A stretch of DNA of 64,000 nt, from contig NC_089491.1 of NCBI RefSeq assembly GCF_036850765.1, positions 186,785,520 through 186,849,519 on the forward strand, written 5' to 3'. A program made the position numbers and the translations under genes. The notes beneath the pieces are model-generated. The model had not been told where the DNA came from. It ran no database searches and saw nothing but the letters and a program-made list of their open reading frames with translations. Source of the stretch: Saccopteryx bilineata. Taxonomy: Eukaryota; Chordata; Mammalia; Chiroptera; Emballonuridae. Positions 46,932 to 51,639 of this stretch are shown here, one piece after another; position 1 is the stretch's first letter, and each line of letters opens with the position of its first letter.

Positions 46932-47394
46932 CATATAGGCTTTAAAATTACTCCAAAAAGAACATATTGTAGTTTTAAATATTAAATTTAAAGTGTTAAA
47001 AATAACAGTTTTATTTGCAAGATAAAAAGTGATGTCCACTGCCAGGTAAAATGCATGTTCCATATTTTCAAAAAATAATAAACTGTAAGGTCTATATTTT
47101 ATTTCTAGTTTCACATATTAATAAAACAGAGAGGTAAACACATTAAAACAATCTTTCGCCAATACTTAAGATTTCCGTGGAAGATGATACAATTTATTCA
47201 TAAGTTAAGTGGTAAAATTAAAATCAAATTTGAGTCTCAAAAACAGGAGGGAAAAAACCCAACTCTCCACTGAGGCAAAAAATAAGATCACTAACTTTTC
47301 CCAAAGACCCCACCATGTGGAGTGAAGATACCCCTATATCAGTCCCTGGTCCAATCACTGGCAAACCATTTCCAGTCTTCGGGGAATCCATCAT
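3726..47394 (-). CDS. USPL1: USPL1, SUMO isopeptidase (ubiquitin-specific peptidase-like 1)
   Basis: USPL1 is a cysteine protease of the USP fold that cleaves SUMO rather than ubiquitin and localises to Cajal bodies (known for the family). Coding exons on the minus strand are 47,394-47,296, 46,758-46,630, 33,401-32,753, 21,771-21,658, 15,954-15,825, 14,391-14,266, 7,906-7,749 and 5,596-3,726. Lengths sum to 3,276 nt (1,091 aa plus stop), close to the human length of about 1,092 aa, with every junction in phase and GT/AG ends. The start is the first of two adjacent ATGs (MMDSP). Residues about 52-60 carry a CPAC zinc-ligand-like motif. The nucleophile Cys lies in LCWLD (about residue 238), His in NNHFITW (about 459) and Asp in ECDD (about 475). 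The long C-terminal region (about 470-1,091) is Ser/Pro/Lys rich with a basic stretch [16 protein letters not shown], low in predicted order. No stop or frameshift is seen, so the gene appears intact. Confidence 0.93.
5597..7748 (-). other. USPL1 intron 8
   Basis: This intron separates exons 9 and 8. It holds a possible old MER5-like hAT remnant about 6,245-6,385 and a SINE at 7,315-7,691. The remainder is AT-rich sequence in which I see no gene. Confidence 0.7.
7315..7691 (+). mobile_element. tRNA-derived bat SINE (long 'gccctggccggttggctcag' type)
   Basis: A tRNA-like head ('ggtagagcgttggcctgg', 'gggttcgattcccggc') supplies the A and B boxes of an RNA polymerase III promoter. A CT-rich middle, a tRNA-unrelated body and an A-rich tail follow. 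The flanking duplication is CAGAGTT on both sides. It is antisense to USPL1 within intron 8. The low divergence of the head suggests a fairly young copy. Confidence 0.85.
7749..7906 (-). CDS. USPL1: USPL1 exon 8
   Basis: The 158-bp exon has acceptor CTCTCCCACAG and donor G|GTAAGT on the minus strand. It encodes the segment from [12 protein letters not shown] to WILDADG and carries the catalytic His (NNHFITW). It joins exon 7 through a split Lys codon and exon 9 through a split Gly codon. Confidence 0.93.
9333..9647 (+). mobile_element. Non-autonomous hAT MITE ('caggggtcgggaacc' family), copy 1
   Basis: The element is 315 bp with inverted ends of the form CAGG..TCGGGAACC and ..CCCGACCCCTG. 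It has no coding capacity. Candidate 8-bp target duplications are TTTTAGTG and CTCTAGTG (two mismatches). It is the same family as 55,472-55,786, which keeps a perfect TSD, and the two copies align end to end. Confidence 0.8.
10944..11289 (+). mobile_element. Bat SINE lacking its first about 20 bp
   Basis: The body matches the SINE at 7,315, but the head starts at 'gcttagtggtagagcg', so the extreme 5' end is missing. It is flanked by a perfect 16-bp duplication (10,928-10,943 and 11,290-11,305, core AAATTATATGTTGC), which proves the truncation happened at insertion. Confidence 0.88.
12060..12135 (+). mobile_element. Probable L1 3'-tail fragment
   Basis: 'actgatcaatgtcacccc' here resembles the 3' UTR end of the L1 at about 31,790 ('gattgatcaataccacccc') and is followed by A-rich sequence. 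It is short and has no clear 5' boundary. Confidence 0.45.
12586..12908 (+). mobile_element. Older bat SINE (long type)
   Basis: A diverged copy of the same long SINE: head 'gccctgatggttggctcag', CT-rich middle and body ending about 12,908. Changes within the A/B boxes suggest it is older than the copies at 7.3 and 10.9 kb. It runs into a TA-rich tail. Confidence 0.75.
12909..12960. repeat. TA / TTAA simple repeat
   Basis: Runs of (TA)n followed by (TTAA)n occur directly at the SINE tail and probably arose from it. Confidence 0.8.
13462..14074 (+). mobile_element. 5'-truncated L1 (3' end of ORF2 and 3' UTR)
   Basis: It contains standard L1 ORF2-end phrases ('gcagcattacttacaatagc', 'gacctggagattattatgct') and an A-rich tail. 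It is flanked by a 17-bp duplication with one mismatch (13,445-13,461 and 14,075-14,091, core AAAGGGGA). A short internal duplication of 'cagtggacaagt' sits about 13,552. It pairs, inverted, with the L1 at 16,180-16,781. Confidence 0.85.
14266..14391 (-). CDS. USPL1: USPL1 exon 7
   Basis: This 126-bp exon has acceptor ...TTTTAATAG and donor AA|GTGAGT. It encodes the segment around [18 protein letters not shown] with a CNNC zinc-ligand pair, part of the USP-like core. The phase agrees with exons 6 and 8. Confidence 0.92.
14392..15824 (-). other. USPL1 intron 6
   Basis: I see no mobile element with clear ends in this 1.4-kb intron. It is AT-rich with a T-rich patch about 15,197. Short frames about 15.1-15.55 kb show no recognisable product. 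Confidence 0.6.
15825..15954 (-). CDS. USPL1: USPL1 exon 6
   Basis: This 130-bp exon has acceptor TTTGAAG|GT and donor CAG|GTTTGT. It encodes [15 protein letters not shown] onward through an ECSEC cysteine pair, again part of the catalytic fold's zinc-binding region. Split codons match exons 5 (G|GT) and 7 (AG|A). Confidence 0.92.
16180..16781 (-). mobile_element. 5'-truncated L1, minus orientation
   Basis: Reverse-complement L1 ORF2-end and 3' UTR text, beginning with T-rich sequence (complement of the A tail). It is flanked by a 16-bp duplication with one mismatch (16,164-16,179 and 16,782-16,797, core TCATTTT). It is the same subfamily as 13,462-14,074 and in opposite orientation. Confidence 0.85.
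17239..17505. mobile_element. piggyBac-like MITE with TTAA target duplication
   Basis: The 267-bp element has ends CCCTTTGAGTAGT... and ...CACTATTTAAAGGG, which are imperfect inverted repeats. TTAA lies on both sides (17,235-17,238 and 17,506-17,509), the hallmark of piggyBac integration. It has no coding capacity. Confidence 0.75.
17992..18201 (+). mobile_element. Bat SINE (short 'gcctgacctgtggtgg' type)
   Basis: Head 'gcctgacctgtggtggtgcag', 'tcaaggcacata' segment, CT-rich stretch and (AATA)n tail. Target duplication of about 18 bp with two mismatches: AAAATGCTTACTCTACTG on the left and AAAATGCTTATTCTATTG on the right. Confidence 0.85.
19423..19619 (+). mobile_element. Bat SINE (short type)
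   Basis: Same family as 17,992. It is flanked by AAAATACACTTTCAT and AAAATACATATTCAT, a 15-bp duplication with two mismatches. Confidence 0.85.
20110..20290 (+). mobile_element. Old L1 3'-tail remnant
   Basis: Text about 20,190-20,285 ('gtggtaatagttacacaact', 'ttatgctttgataaaaaa') matches the 3' ends of ancient mammalian L1s. Confidence 0.55.
20731..20970 (+). mobile_element. Older SINE with 'gccctggctggtggcacag' head
   Basis: A tRNA-derived head and 'gtcagggaacatatgagaag' segment precede a CT-rich stretch and an A-rich tail. It is more diverged than the other SINEs, and no clear duplication is seen. Confidence 0.65.
21190..21375. mobile_element. MER5-like ancient hAT MITE remnant
   Basis: 'taagaatcacttggaagcttc' and neighbouring text resemble the mammalian MER5 family of hAT MITEs. 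Ends are worn. Confidence 0.45.
21658..21771 (-). CDS. USPL1: USPL1 exon 5
   Basis: This 114-bp exon has acceptor TTGTATTTAG|ATGG and donor TTAG|GTAAGT. It encodes [19 protein letters not shown] and the following helix of the catalytic domain. Split codons G|AT and G|GT fit exons 4 and 6. Confidence 0.92.
22300..23480 (+). mobile_element. Old L1 fragment, 5' part (host of the younger L1)
   Basis: Degraded L1 ORF2 3'-part text such as 'gatctggcaatttcattcc' about 23,360 reads on the plus strand. It is interrupted at 23,480 by the younger L1 and appears to resume at 32,069. Confidence 0.65.
23481..23496 (+). repeat. Left target-site duplication of the young L1
   Basis: AAATAAATGTATTAGT is repeated exactly at 32,053-32,068; a preceding T also matches, giving 17 bp. 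Confidence 0.9.
24040..24960 (+). promoter_or_regulatory. L1 5' UTR with tandem repeated units
   Basis: Three diverged units begin with 'ggagag.agacc' about 24,182, 24,479 and 24,711, and each is followed by 'gctggtggctctggctg'-like text. 'cttccagccagccaatacagg'-like text also recurs. Spacing is about 297 and 232 bp. Tandem 5' UTR units serve as promoter monomers in some mammalian L1s; that role here is inference. Confidence 0.55.
25908..26835 (+). pseudogene. L1 ORF1 (RNA-binding protein) remnant
   Basis: The first piece (25,908-26,180) encodes the start and a charged coiled-coil-like segment, ending at a stop. The second (26,317-26,835) lies in another frame and encodes the RNA-recognition and C-terminal domains ([41 protein letters not shown]). 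At least one stop and one frameshift separate them. The family product is a trimeric nucleic-acid chaperone that coats L1 RNA. Confidence 0.85.
27200..30670 (+). pseudogene. L1 ORF2 (endonuclease / reverse transcriptase) remnant
   Basis: Broken frames cover endonuclease-region text (27,359-28,068), the reverse transcriptase N-terminal part (28,287-28,757, [14 protein letters not shown]), the central part (28,757-29,155, [12 protein letters not shown]) and the catalytic box (about 29,220). There the usual FADD reads FADE, so a catalytic aspartate is lost. The C-terminal part is 30,200-30,670. Several stops and frame changes make it non-functional. Confidence 0.85.
29804..30000 (+). mobile_element. 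197-bp A-tailed insert of unknown origin inside L1 ORF2
   Basis: It interrupts L1 text and is flanked by AGCACGGT on both sides (29,796-29,803 and 30,001-30,008). About 130 bp of non-L1 sequence ('ggcctcccaatgcttaccgc' start) is followed by about 65 bp of A/G-rich tail. Tail plus duplication indicate L1-mediated insertion of a transcript. I do not recognise the source. Confidence 0.7.
31078..31503 (+). mobile_element. hAT MITE ('cagtggtccccaaac' family) in the L1 3' end
   Basis: Inverted ends CAGTGGTCCCC and GGACCACTG. Duplications are ATTTACAA and ATATACAA (one mismatch), and the L1 sequence joins perfectly across the gap. It is the same family, in opposite orientation, as 34,281-34,553. 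It carries another MITE at 31,197-31,325. Confidence 0.88.
31197..31325. mobile_element. Palindromic hAT MITE nested in a hAT MITE
   Basis: The 129-bp element has about 24-bp inverted ends (CAGTGGTTCTCAACCTGTGG and its complement). Flanks ATCAAGAG and GTCAAGAG form an 8-bp duplication. The sister copy at 34,281-34,553 lacks this insert at the matching position, which dates it after the outer element. Confidence 0.88.
31837..32037 (+). mobile_element. Bat SINE (short type) in the L1 poly(A) tail
   Basis: Well-preserved head 'gcctgacctgtggtggcgca' and 'tcaaggcacatatgggag', then CT repeats and an A-rich tail. It is flanked by AAAAAATTAAAAATA-type duplications made from the L1 tail. Confidence 0.88.
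32053..32068 (+). repeat. Right target-site duplication of the young L1
   Basis: Exact match to 23,481-23,496. Confidence 0.9.
32069..32450 (+). mobile_element. Old L1 fragment, continuation after the young L1
   Basis: AT-rich degraded L1 tail-like text continuing the element broken at 23,480. The 3' limit is uncertain. 32,451-32,752 is unassigned intron. Confidence 0.45.
32753..33401 (-). CDS. USPL1: USPL1 exon 4 (catalytic cysteine exon)
   Basis: This 649-bp exon has acceptor TCCTTCCTAG|TGC and donor AAAG|GTTGGT. It encodes a variable linker (residues about 77-225) and then the Cys box [20 protein letters not shown], where the first Cys of CWLDC is the nucleophile position in the family. 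The frame is intact. Confidence 0.93.
34281..34553 (-). mobile_element. hAT MITE, sister of 31,078-31,503
   Basis: 273 bp with ends CTGTGGTCCCCAACC and GGTTGGGGACCACTG. Target duplications are GTGTAAAG and GTATAAAG. It is an uninterrupted copy in opposite orientation to 31,078-31,503. Confidence 0.87.
35831..36042 (+). repeat. Copy A of a 210-bp duplication flanking the provirus
   Basis: About 98% identical to 45,493-45,702 in the same orientation. Visible differences are two substitutions, a 4-bp and a 2-bp indel. The match runs past the L1/SINE junction into the first bases of the SINE (gggcc). Confidence 0.85.
36040..36325 (+). mobile_element. SINE ('gcctgaccagtggtagcacag' head)
   Basis: Inserted in the L1 3' UTR with a perfect 15-bp duplication AAAATGGTTAAGATG at 36,024-36,038 and 36,326-36,340. 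It has repeated 'ggttgctggcttga' units in the body and a CT-rich end. Confidence 0.85.
36600..36932 (+). mobile_element. L2-like LINE fragment, left of provirus
   Basis: Text such as 'ctcatctcagtcactggcaa' and the pyrimidine-rich flow match mammalian L2 3' sequence. It is interrupted by the provirus and continues at 45,032. Confidence 0.5.
36933..36938 (+). repeat. Proviral target-site duplication, left
   Basis: GGGATC, repeated at 45,026-45,031. A 6-bp duplication is typical of class II (beta-like) retroviruses. Confidence 0.85.
36939..37364 (+). repeat. 5' LTR
   Basis: TG...CA boundaries, 426 bp. AATAAA is at 37,224-37,229, and the R/U5 part ends in 'ggtccgcggca'. Differences from the 3' LTR are one transition about 37,080 and one transversion about 37,335. 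Confidence 0.95.
37367..37384 (+). other. Primer-binding site, tRNA-Lys3 type
   Basis: TGGCGCCCGAACAG lies two bases after the LTR. Its first 14 bases match the 3' end complement of tRNA-Lys3; later bases diverge. Confidence 0.8.
37503..38474 (+). pseudogene. gag: ERV gag, matrix-capsid part
   Basis: The frame starts MGQIGSK, where Gly2 is a myristoylation candidate. Two PSAP late-domain motifs follow about residues 68-80, then capsid sequence with the major homology region ([11 protein letters not shown]) about residue 280. The frame runs off at 38,474 because of a frameshift in the 38,430-38,474 stretch, so capsid and nucleocapsid are no longer in one frame. Upstream of that the gene is intact. 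Confidence 0.9.
38429..38977 (+). pseudogene. gag: ERV gag, capsid end and nucleocapsid
   Basis: In a second frame it continues the capsid ([10 protein letters not shown]) and the nucleocapsid. A clear zinc knuckle [14 protein letters not shown] (CX2CX4HX4C) is followed by a second, altered knuckle starting CPLCRHGKH in which the last Cys is displaced. It overlaps the pro frame by about 180 nt, as in betaretroviruses. Confidence 0.88.
38794..39750 (+). CDS. pro: ERV pro: dUTPase and aspartic protease
   Basis: This frame is open throughout (318 codons from the first ATG, though it would be entered by frameshifting). A dUTPase domain (STGLDLS ... [10 protein letters not shown] ... AQLILFP) covers about residues 48-145. 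The protease has the active-site motif [11 protein letters not shown] about residue 185. A glycine-rich G-patch-like end ([15 protein letters not shown]) lies near 285. This order is characteristic of betaretroviruses. No inactivating change is seen in this gene. Confidence 0.9.
   Translation: MYYRRAGKRTMGPSRAPSNNRGNVSVSSANSDSSRPNIAQLSQATTGSTGLDLSPISQFVLTPEMGPQAIPTGIFGPLPSNTVGILLGKSSLTMREFFVLPGVIDSDYAGEIKVMAHTLRNIVTIFPDMKIAQLILFPLLRQGQTLLKGPRENQRFGSTDTAYWIQKIGQELPEMELTIQGRKFKGLLDTGADVSVIAKLHWPPSWPIHAAATELQALGQSKSPQQSSSFLQWEDKEGHSGFFQPYVLPGLPVNLWGRDVLKNMGALLVSPNSLVSTQMLDQGFLPTKGLGKEQRGILTPIEVAPNTRRHGLGYQNFA
38812..38818 (+). promoter_or_regulatory. gag-pro -1 frameshift heptamer GGGAAAC
   Basis: The heptamer is in register with the nucleocapsid frame (XXY begins at 38,813), so a -1 slip enters the pro frame. 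The same heptamer is used at this junction in known betaretroviruses. Confidence 0.85.
39738..39744 (+). promoter_or_regulatory. pro-pol -1 frameshift heptamer AAATTTT
   Basis: The heptamer is in register with the pro frame and just before its stop at 39,748-39,750, so a -1 slip enters the pol frame. AAATTTT is a known pro-pol site in this genus. Confidence 0.85.
39756..41609 (+). pseudogene. pol: ERV pol: reverse transcriptase and RNase H, then frame break
   Basis: The 617-codon frame includes reverse transcriptase with LPQGMANSP and the catalytic box YMDD (40,305-40,316), then RNase H with FTDGSSSG, the ELHAI acidic motif and YTDSRYL, and [11 protein letters not shown] near the end. It stops at 41,609 after a frameshift about 41,570-41,600, at the start of integrase (after [10 protein letters not shown], part of the zinc-binding site). 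The catalytic residues of both enzymes look intact. Confidence 0.9.
41600..42021 (+). pseudogene. pol: ERV pol: integrase core, separate frame
   Basis: It contains the CPKC end of the HHCC zinc site and the catalytic triad in [18 protein letters not shown] and [11 protein letters not shown]. The frame ends at 42,021 after an A-rich run about 42,000 where a second pol frameshift occurs. The core is otherwise readable. Confidence 0.88.
42022..42305 (+). pseudogene. pol: ERV pol: integrase C-terminal part, third frame
   Basis: The C-terminal DNA-binding region is recognisable ([30 protein letters not shown]) and ends at 42,305. No env start overlapping the pol end is visible. Confidence 0.82.
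42306..44582 (+). other. Non-coding stretch in the env position
   Basis: About 2.3 kb between the integrase end and the polypurine tract has no frame longer than about 95 codons on either strand, and none shows surface or transmembrane envelope features. A G13 run lies about 43,135-43,147. It could be heavily decayed env, a replacement by host or other sequence, or a family-level env loss. Confidence 0.7.
44583..44597 (+). other. Polypurine tract
   Basis: AAAAGAAAAGGGGGA directly precedes the 3' LTR, the plus-strand primer site. Confidence 0.85.
44600..45025 (+). repeat. 3' LTR
   Basis: 426 bp, aligned without gaps to the 5' LTR with two mismatches. Confidence 0.95.
45026..45031 (+). repeat. 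Proviral target-site duplication, right
   Basis: GGGATC, identical to 36,933-36,938. Confidence 0.85.
45032..45490 (+). mobile_element. L2-like LINE fragment, right of provirus
   Basis: 'ctttgctcaaatgtctttct' and nearby text match the conserved 3' portion of L2. It continues the fragment at 36,600-36,932. Confidence 0.5.
45493..45702 (+). repeat. Copy B of the 210-bp duplication
   Basis: Direct repeat of 35,831-36,042. It ends with gggcc, the last bases shared with the L1/SINE junction of copy A, then passes into unrelated A-rich sequence. Confidence 0.85.
45811..45970. mobile_element. Possible MER5-like hAT remnant
   Basis: Weak resemblance to MER5 hAT MITEs ('aatcagcacctgaaagtgag'). Boundaries are uncertain. 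Confidence 0.35.
46630..46758 (-). CDS. USPL1: USPL1 exon 3
   Basis: This 129-bp exon (43 codons, phase 0 at both ends) has acceptor TTTTAG|AAT and donor CTGCAG|GTAAAG. It encodes [19 protein letters not shown] then [13 protein letters not shown] and a CEDLQ end. The CPAC motif is a conserved N-terminal zinc-ligand-like site of USPL1. Confidence 0.93.
46759..47295 (-). other. USPL1 intron 2
   Basis: 537 bp, AT-rich, with an A29-30 run about 46,900-46,929 and no other element. Confidence 0.7.
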
Positions 47395-47461
47395 TCCGAG
47401 TCACTGGCTAATTTATGTCACTTGAAACATGTCAATATCACTAAGGATTTTTCAATGAACC
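47296..47461 (-). CDS. USPL1: USPL1 exon 2 (start codon exon)
   Basis: The acceptor CTTTTTTTTCAG precedes 47,461. The 5' UTR is 47,395-47,461. Translation starts at 47,394 (ATGATGGATTCC) and encodes 33 residues including [14 protein letters not shown] and SSLHMVG. The donor is AAA|GTTAGT, a weaker form of the consensus. The first of the two ATGs is chosen because it matches the human MMDSP start. Confidence 0.9.
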
Positions 47462-47729
47462 CTGAAAAAAAAGTTAATAGACAATTAAATTAAAATCCTA
47501 TTTAATTTGAAATAGAGCTATGCTATTATACAAGATGTATACATAAAAGTATATTTTAAGAACTGTATGTTCTAGGATAAACATATTTTGAAATTGTAAT
47601 CTTGAAGTGAAAAAAAACCCTAAATATATTTATAGATCTAGAAAATTTGAGAGAAGAGGGTAGAGACTAGCAATAGAACTGGTTTTCATAGACTCATTTA
47701 TAAACAGATTTATCAAAAGCTGTAATAAA

Positions 47730-48075
47730 GCCCTAGCCTGATGGCTTGATGGCTCAGTTGGTTAGAGCATCCATCCAGAGCAGGCGTCCCCATACTACGG
47801 GCCGCATGCGGCTCCCTGAGGCCATTTATCCAGCTCCCCACCGCACTTCCGGAAGGGCCACCTCTTTCATTGGTGGTCAGTGAGAGGAGCACTGTATGTG
47901 GCGGTCCTCCAACGGTCTGAGGGACAGTGAACTGGCCCTCTGTGTAAAAAGTTTGGGGACCCCTGATCCAGAGTGAAGAGGCAATTGCCAGTTCCATCCC
48001 CAGTCAGGGCACATGCAGGAACAGATCCATGTTCCTGTCTCTGTCTCCTCCTTCCTCTCTCACTAAAATCAATAA

Positions 48076-48107
<32 letters not shown>
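47730..48107 (+). mobile_element. SINE ('ggctcagttggttagagc' type) carrying a MITE
   Basis: The head is interrupted at 'catccatccagag' by the MITE at 47,781-47,965, then resumes 'tgaagaggcaattgcc' and ends with an A27-28 tail. Flanks 'tgtaataaag' and 'tgtaatagag' look like its duplication. Confidence 0.82.
47781..47965 (+). mobile_element. hAT MITE nested in SINE
   Basis: 185 bp with ends CAGGCGTCCCCA and TGGGGACCCCTG and a perfect 8-bp duplication ATCCAGAG on both sides. It is the same family as 49,495-49,687. Confidence 0.9.
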
Positions 48108-48109
<2 letters not shown>

Positions 48110-48580
48110 TTGTAATAGAGGTAACTTATTGGTTTAACTTACTTAAAACCAATTTTTATTGACCAGACTTTGAAAGCCTAAGTTTTTAGTCTATGCACAA
48201 TTTGAAATAAACAGGTCAGCATCACACTAAGAAAATACATCAGATCTCAGATCTATTGTGCTATTTACTTGACAGGAACAAAAGAACCCCATACATTCCC
48301 AGTGCTTTCAAACACCAAGAATACCTCATCAACTAAAAATAATGTCACTTTTTAAAAGCTGCCAACAAAATACCATTTCATATTAAAGTAAATGATCTGT
48401 ACCAGAACAAAAAAAATAAACATTGTCACAGTACAAATTACACACAACAAGCCTATTCTGAGTGTACTCCTTTGGCCTAGAATCACATTCAGGAAAGTCA
48501 AAATTATGCGACTGGAGCTCAGTGTATGAAAAGTGATTGTTTCAATTAGTGTAGACTGGATTTAAAATACAGGGAAACCA

Positions 48581-49093
48581 GCCTGACCTGTGGTGGCACA
48601 GTGGATAGAGCTGAAAGGTTGGGGTTCCAGGTTCAGGGCCCCCAGCATGACCGGTTAAGATGACTACTCCCCTTAACACCTCTCTAAAATGAATAAACAA
48701 AATCTTTTTTTTTTTTTTTTTTGTATTTTTCTGAAGCTGGAAACGGGGAGAGACAGTCAGACTCCCACATGAGCCGGACCGGGATCCACCCGGCACGCCC
48801 ACCAGGGGGCAAGGCTCTGCCCCTCCGGGGCCTCGCTCTGCCGAGACCAGAGCCACTCTAGCACCTGGGGCAGAGGCCAAGGAGCCATCCCCAGTGCCCG
48901 GGCCATCTTTGCTCCAATGGAGCCTTGGCTTCGGGAGGGGAAGAGAAAGAAAGAGAGGAAGGAGGGGGTGGGGGAGGGAGAAGCAAATGGGTGCTTCTCC
49001 TATGTGCCCTGGCCGGTAATCGAACCCGGGTTCCCCGCACGCCAGGCCGACGCTCTACCGCTGAGCCAACAGGCCAGGGCCAACAAAATCTTT
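48581..49093 (+). mobile_element. Short-type SINE interrupted by an inverted long SINE
   Basis: Outer head 'gcctgacctgtggtggcaca' runs to its tail 'gaataaacaaaatcttt', where the inner element starts; the tail repeats at 49,081-49,093. Confidence 0.8.
48708..49080 (-). mobile_element. Long bat SINE, minus orientation, nested
   Basis: It starts with poly(T) (reverse of the A tail) and ends 'ggccagggc' (reverse of the tRNA-like head). ACAAAATCTTT is duplicated on both sides. Confidence 0.88.
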
Positions 49094-49372
49094 AAAAGTA
49101 AAAATCTTAAGCAGAATCACCACTTAGTAGGGATGCTGTAAAATAATTTCAAGCAAAAGCTTTCTCCAAATCTAAGAATTCATGATTCTGCTAATAACCA
49201 TTTCCTAGGCAACTTCAGCATACAGGTTCACTTGAAAAACTAGTATGCTAGTCTGTTCCAGCTGTATACAGTTTACACATATTCAAGCCAAAGATTAATT
49301 TAAAAATTAAAAATTCTTATTAGAAAGTCAGTATCATTTAATATCAAATTCTTATTCCTGAAGAAATATAGG

Positions 49373-49797
49373 CAGGGTTTCTCAACTACAGTATTACAGA
49401 CACGTTTTGGACCAGCTCATCTTTTGTTGTGAGGGCTGCCCTGTACGTTTTACTCACATGATGTTTAACAGCATCTATGAGCTCTATTTACTACCAGGGG
49501 TCCCCAAACTTTTTACACAGGGGGCCAGTTCACTGTCCCTCAGACTACTGGAGGGCCACCACATACAGTGCTCCTCTCACTGACCACCAATGAAAGAGGT
49601 GCCCCTTCCCGAAGTGGTGTGTGGGGGGGTGCAGATAAATGGCCTCTGGGGGCCGCATGCTGCCAGGCCATAGTTTGCGGATGCCTGTTAGACGCCTCAA
49701 TCTACGACTTCTATCTACATGTGACAATCAGAAATGTCTGGAGGCATTGCCAAATGTCTCCTGGGAGGCAAAATCACCCCACTGAGAACCACTGGTG
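49373..49797. mobile_element. Old hAT MITE split by a younger hAT MITE
   Basis: Left part about 49,377-49,494 and right part 49,688-49,795 (ending 'ctgagaaccactgg') resemble a mammal-wide hAT MITE. The younger element 49,495-49,687 (ends CAGGGGTCCCCAAAC and a worn GATGCCTG) lies between. Confidence 0.6.
49495..49687 (-). mobile_element. hAT MITE, same family as 47,781-47,965, inverted
   Basis: Reverse of the 47,781 copy, with shared text 'tcactgaccaccaatgaaag'. No clean 8-bp duplication is seen, and the right end is worn. Confidence 0.75.
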
Positions 49798-51453
49798 AAA
49801 AGGTAAAAACAAGTTTGGTGCTAAAGTTTTCCTTTTTAAACTGCTCATGAGACACCAATTTATTATCTTTGGCTGGTTCTATTTAAAATCTGCTTACAAA
49901 AGAGATCTATAAAGGAAAGAGCAAACTTCTATGGTTTTACAATGGCTTAAGGCATGGGCTTTTACATCTGCAGATCTGGGTTCAGAAATTTCTTTGTAAA
50001 ATTGGTTGTTCTAAGAATTAAATTCACAAATACATGTAAAATGTTTAACACCTAACACAAAGTAAATCCTAACTGCTCCATATTTAGTGCTAATTTTATA
50101 CTTCACTCTGTTGAAAATATGCAACCCATCTTGTATCATTCTCCAAAGAAAAACCAGTATTCTAACATATCTTGAATAAACTGTTTTTAACAAAAATTTC
50201 CATTTTCCTGAGGGATCAATAAGACTTTCCCCCACTGGTTCTAGCAGGCTCTCTTTCAATTATAAAAGTGAAACAGAAGAAGCCTTCAAATCTGCTCCCT
50301 GGATCCCACCACCAATACTTCAATGAGGAAAGCAGGTAGATTGGTGGTTGGAATTCTAAATATGCAGAACCCTGGAAAAAGTCACTAAAATAAAACACCA
50401 TAAGTGAGATAGTGGGGTCTTCCAAATACAATTTACTTTGTACTCTCTTCAAAAAAAAAAAAAAAAAAATTGGTCCCTCTTTTGTATCTCATCTGTATCC
50501 TGGAATCTCCATCTTTCCAAAGACATAAATTAGAAAATTGGAGTGATTAGATATCCTTTCACTTCCCTCTTCTTCACCCGGTAGAAGTCACCAAGATCTG
50601 TGCACAGTTTTTTCGAAGCGTCTCAAATCCCACCTCTCTCCAGGAATCCGCACTCCGTATCACTGCCAAAGTGATGCCTCTATAAAACAAGTCTGATTTT
50701 CTCTCTTACCAGCTTAAAATCATCTCTTAACACGAGCCTGATTATAGGAAAAGTCCCAAAAGCACATTGTGACCTCGCAGTCTGACCCTACGCTCCTCTT
50801 CACCCTCAACATCATTCTTCTGACTGCCCCCCTTTTTCTATTACTACTGTGAGCCACTGATATTCCAGAAGCCCGAGTGTTAATTACTAACCCAGGCTGG
50901 ACCCAGTCAGAGCAATGAACGTGTAAAGGTAACCCTGGGAATAGCGAAAAAGACGAAATTAATTCACAGTCCTGCGTGCAAAACAGGAAAACCCAGAGCG
51001 CAAACTGTTCCAAGAGAAGCGTTATACCTAACTGAGCTTCCCCTCCAAGACCGAGTGGGCCCAGCACAGGAACTGTCAAAAGTGAGGCCACAACTGACTC
51101 GAAGCCGAGGAATGAGGTGGGGTGGGTTTGAAATAGGTTACCAAACCCCAAGCCATGAATCGGAGACGCACAGAACCCACAGAGGTCTGTTTCACACCCC
51201 AACCTTGTCAACCCTCCCCGTTCTCCCGCTCCTAGCGAGAGAGGAGAACAGCTCTGGTTTCTCTTCAGCGTTTACCTCTCTGAGCTCAAATGAATCTATA
51301 CTTGTATCTCCACAACCCTCCCACCCGAACCTGGTCCCCGGCCCTCCCTCTCCCAGCCTATCCTGTCTTTCCAGCGCGCGCACTGCTGCACATACCGACC
51401 CGGTTCCGTCCCCGTCCCCTCTTTCAGGGGAGGAAGGACACGTTCTCCGTTAC

Positions 51454-51600
51454 CTGCGGCAGCTACTCTTCTTCTCACGGGCTCAACCCGAACTCCCGTT
51501 CCACAGCAGCGGGGCGACGTTCACACCACGTTCCCGCTCGACCGGCCCCTCCCACCACCCCGCGGCTCCCCCGCTAGGAAAGCAGCTTCCGGTTTGTGCC
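51454..51600 (-). other. USPL1: USPL1 exon 1 (5' UTR), start approximate
   Basis: A strong minus-strand donor GCCGCAG|GTAACG ends the exon at 51,454. It joins exon 2, which carries the start codon. The transcription start is guessed at the CpG-island core near the ETS site; 5' end data would fix it. Confidence 0.6.
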
Positions 51601-51639
51601 CGCGGCCAAATAGTCCCCTCGCCGCTCCGCGCGCAGCCC

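Larger units (their letters stand above)
47462..51453 (-). other. USPL1 intron 1
   Basis: 4.0 kb with two SINE clusters and an old hAT element split by a younger one. 49,800-51,000 shows no gene; an A-run lies about 50,451-50,469. Confidence 0.65.

Noticed and set aside
50720..51211. 163-codon minus-strand frame upstream of USPL1 coding exons
   Set aside because: It lies in intron 1, has no recognisable content and does not join the USPL1 exons in phase.
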